DNA of 64,000 nt from Aphelocoma coerulescens. Taxonomy: Eukaryota > Chordata > Aves > Passeriformes > Corvidae. A program made the translations under genes and the position numbers. The notes under the pieces are model-generated. The model saw only the letters and a program-made list of their open reading frames with translations, did not search any database and was not told the origin of the DNA. The stretch lies in the NCBI RefSeq assembly GCF_041296385.1, contig NW_027184085.1, forward strand, positions 12,395,301 to 12,459,300. Direction: 5' to 3'. Shown here one piece after another: positions 60,501 through 64,000 of the stretch (position 1 is the first letter of the stretch; each line of letters opens with the position of its first letter).

Positions 60501-63500
60501 TATTGCATCCACCCTTTGAGGGGGTCTACAGTTCTAAAGATCTATGTTATCCTAATTTCGGTCCCATTCCCCTTACCTAAGCAGTCTACAGAACAAATGG
60601 GTCCATCTTTTGTTCTCCCCTTCCAATTTTATCCATGTTTAGACTTGCAGTCCCTAAGTATACAGCGATAAAAACTAAAAGGGAATAAATTCACACTCGT
60701 GGTTTACCATTCACTTTACCATTACCAGCAACATTCCTTTGTTCCTTCAAATCCATTTTCAGACCTTATCTCTGTTCTTTTGTTCCATTCAAACCCATCT
60801 TGCTTCCATAGGGAATCTTGTCAGTTTTCTCTTCCTTGACCTTCAGCCCATGGCCCCACCATTACCTGCCATTTTAGGCATCCATCAAGTCCCTCTTGGA
60901 ACTCTGTTCCATGAATTACACTGAACAAAGTGCCTCAAAAAGGGAGACTTTCTCAATGGTGGCACTTTACCGTTCTCTCTTCTGTGCTGTGGGCTATATC
61001 CTCCTCCAATGTACTTCATGTTGGAATTGGCTCCTGTTGCAGCCCTTGAACAGTCACTTTAGTCTCTTAACGTTGCTTAAGACAAACAGTGGAAAAGGAT
61101 GGGTAGTTTCTGCTGGGTATGGTGCACTGAGGCAGCTGTCAATTACCAGTGTCACAGCAAGGAATAGGATAACATAACAAATGCAAGAAGGGGAAGGGGG
61201 GCAAGCAGGAAGGGAGTGGGGATTAAGGGACATGGCACATCTTGGTTTCCTAACTTTCATAAGGAACTGCAGCCTAAATATTTTCTTATCTGTCTTGCTA
61301 AGCATTTTTCAGCTCCATTTCTTGTCAGTTCCCTGTCCATAATATTGCACTCTGTGTGTGTGTGCATATCCCATGCACCACCCCCAATTCAGTGCTCCAT
61401 TCTCCTTGCCCATCTGCCCCCTGCAAGCCAACATTCCAGTCCCCATGCTTTCCCTGGGTCAGTCCTTTTCTCCACTGCATTCCAGCCAGGTATCTCCTGC
61501 CCCAGCATTGCCTGCTCAGCTGGGGTGCAGGATAGACCCTTCTGCCCCCAGCAGCTGCTTGCCTGGAGCAGAGCTGGCCCACAAGCAGCTGGGAGTGACT
61601 GTGCTGAGAGAAGTTTTGTGCCTTGGCTACTGCACAGCATGCACAGCTGTGTTTTCAGAGTGATGTGTACAGGCTGGCCAGCGCGAGAGGCCGTCTCCAT
61701 CCATCTCGAGATTAAGGTGCTGAACTCTTCTGAAGTCTTGCAGCATATTCCAAGTGAAGTAATTCAAAGCGTAACTTGGCTGTGTGTGGGTGGAGCTCCA
61801 TGGGAATAGCTGCAAGCACTCTGCCAAGCTGCAAATACCATAGTAAAGAGATGGCAGGGCTGTTCAAAGAAGAGGTTGATGGATATCTTTCTTAATTTGA
61901 AAGTTTTCTTCTATCTGAATGGAAGAATTACATACAAAAACATACCTCCAAATGCCCAATTAAAACAGAAATTCAGTCTGAAATGTGAGTAAAAGCTTGA
62001 AAATTTTATAAGCAACCAATGATAGATTCCTAAAAAAAGTCAGTTAGCTTTCATAAAAGACTGCTACCAGCCCTAACTTTAATTATTGTTGTATATGTAC
62101 AGCTACACATCCATGTGTTCTCCTCCTAGTTTATACAAGTTACATCTTATTTCTTGCAAGTTCAAGGAAGTGGGTCTTGTGGAATTATCTGATAGGAGAA
62201 AATAATTTCACAGGAATTAGTTTAGGCAGTACATTCAGACAAATAAGAAAGAAAGCAACAGCAACAAAAAACAACAAAGAAACAAAAACCACTAAAAAAA
62301 CCCCAACAGCCATGATGTTTTAAACAACAGTCAAATTCACAGCAGAAGTCAAATTTATCAGCACTTTAAATGGGACAATATGATGTAAGTGTGTGGGCAA
62401 ACAGGAAGTTTTTGAGATTATGAGATTATCAAAGACTTGAAATGCAAGGTTAAGAACTGTAGACCAGGGACAGAAGTTAGTTTATGACATTATTCCACAA
62501 GGTAAGCAATGCAGTCAGATGGTAGACTAGAAATATTTCATTAATTGCTTCAGAAACTTTAAGGGGCTATAATTTATGTACTTAAAAGGCTCATTTTCTG
62601 CTAAAGAAACTTATCTTAAAGCACTTTATAGTTTACATTTACAACATACATTAGAGCTAAATGTATAGCATACATTTAGACTTCCTTAAAATCAGACCTT
62701 TCTCTAATTTTTAATAGCTGAAGGTTACCTCACTCTTGAACCTCTTGTTAATACAGGTTTGTTTATCCTTGGAGATTGAGTTAATGGCAACTTAACACCA
62801 ATGACAATATTTTTTGGATAGGCATAAATGAAAGGAGGATTCCACTGATATATCTCTAAAGCTTTGGATGAGACAATTGGAAGCAAAATAAAGTAAGGCC
62901 AATGTTAACTAATTCTGGAAATCTCTGCCAAATTTTTTTCACTTCTGAATGTTTTTTTTCTTACCATTCTGGCAGAGCTGTACAACAGCATGGCATGAAG
63001 TCACTCTGTGGAACTGAGTGAGTAACTGATCCTTCAGTTCACCTAATAAAGAGCTAGATAATTTGTTGCCTGAAATAAGATGGTGCCCCTTGCTTTCTTG
63101 TGTTTTGCTTCTTTTCAGTTAAATGTAGGAAAGTGATTTCAAAACTATAACAGAAATATGAAATATGCTCATAAAAATCTCTATATCAAAATACCTGAAA
63201 TTATTTATTGAGTTGGACAAGTTTTCACTGAGATTAATTTCTCACTTACACTTCATTTTCTAATTTTTCCAACCTCTATCCATTTGTTCACTTCTGTTTT
63301 AGTTTGGTTAAATGATTGATTGTGATTATTTGAAATTATTTAACTATATTTGGGAAAATGGTAAACAGTAACTTCTTTTGCAGTTTTATGAATTTTGTTC
63401 ACCTGTGATAAATGTAGCAGATGCAGTCCAAAACAGCAAAAGAAAACAAGAAAATTCCCAAAGATACCAAATTACCATAAAACCTTTTATTATATTGATC

Positions 63501-64000
63501 ACCTGAGTTCTGCGTATCTCTCAAAAAAAAAAAAAAAAACTATGAATGAAGAAAGCTAGCAAAGATCAATAGTAGCAAGCACTGGATCTGAAAAGTAGAC
63601 AGCACTATATTGCTGGCCTAGATTTTTTTGGTGATAAAACTAAAACCTGTATCCTTGTAATGCTGTTGGTCAAGAATTTGATCAGAAAATAAGCATGTGT
63701 AAGCTAGTCCAATTCTTCATTAACAGAGAAAATTACTATTATCCATTGTGGCCAGAATATAAACACTGTCCAGATTATTTTGAATTCCAATTAAAGAAAA
63801 GAAACACGATGGGATGTTGCTGGCTTGTTTGTTTTTTAAGTTGGTTTTATTTTTTTTAACATAATTGATAAGAACTCTCTTTTTATTGACTGTGGTAAGA
63901 TCAGAATACTTCAGAGAATTCCTTGCTCACAAGCCCAAGGTTGTCTTTCCACACAGCACACAGAAAAGAAGCCTCTTACCCTCTCTGTTTGCTAGTATCT
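57557..64000. other. AT-rich unassigned sequence to the end of the window
   Basis: No gene recognised. A GC-richer, CpG-poor island at about 61360-61810 carries open frames on both strands but no domain or splice support. A poly(A) run lies at 63523-63539. Confidence 0.4.
63523..63539 (+). repeat. Poly(A) run
   Basis: Seventeen A in a row after TCTCTC; no retroposed parent is seen. Confidence 0.85.

Noticed and set aside
61216..61809. 197-codon plus-strand frame near the right end
   Set aside because: It starts with GTG, its first ATG comes only late in the frame, overlapping frames exist on the other strand, and no domain is seen.
1..64000. Host protein-coding exons, tRNA, rRNA or snRNA genes
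   Set aside because: No convincing exon with splice signals and domain, and no cloverleaf or other RNA signature was recognised by eye; a proper search with covariance models and transcript data could still reveal some.

Overview
The window is vertebrate nuclear DNA, almost certainly from a bird. It is AT-rich, has no recognisable host coding exon, and carries many truncated CR1 LINEs ending in the avian-type 3' tail (ATTCTATGATTCTA-like) together with several LTR types of avian style. A passerine is likely but the species cannot be told. Everything supportable here is a transposable element, a simple repeat, or unassigned intergenic/intronic sequence.

The centrepiece is a complete, very young endogenous retrovirus (ERV) in minus orientation, 20715-28032. 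Its two 932-bp LTRs (27096-28027 = 5' LTR, 20720-21651 = 3' LTR) differ at a single base and are flanked by a perfect 5-bp target duplication (ATAAT). Inside, from right to left, lie a tRNA-Lys-like primer binding site with one extra base, a gag-like ORF (635 codons from its first ATG), a short gag-pol junction holding two in-frame stop codons (TGA, then TAG), and a long open pol frame. Pol encodes protease, reverse transcriptase, RNase H and integrase with all catalytic residues present. There is no env and no recognisable dUTPase. Pol style, the 5-bp duplication and the lack of env point to a class III (ERVL-like) element. The Gag is unusual: a hydrophobic, probably multi-pass membrane N-terminus, four 19-residue acidic proline repeats, an 11-residue-repeat coiled coil, a capsid-like part, and no CCHC zinc knuckle.

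Left of the provirus (1-20.7 kb): a 582-bp solo LTR with a perfect 5-bp duplication, inserted into an older CR1 (0.5-1.6 kb); a probable LTR with a TATA box (2.5-3.2 kb); a CR1 scrap (4.7 kb); an LTR relative carrying a large CT tract (13.5-13.9 kb); a TATC microsatellite (15.1 kb); and a doubtful LTR remnant (17.5 kb).

Right of the provirus (28-64 kb): a 742-bp solo LTR (29.5-30.2 kb) with a diverged relative at 56.9-57.6 kb; CR1 3' ends at 31.3, 37.2, 40.9, 45.7 and 53.0 kb; and a long minus-strand CR1 (37.7-40.5 kb) split by a 504-bp solo LTR (38085-38588). The remainder is AT-rich sequence in which no gene is visible. The provirus is the only element here that still looks able to encode functional proteins; the others are fossils useful for layering insertion order.
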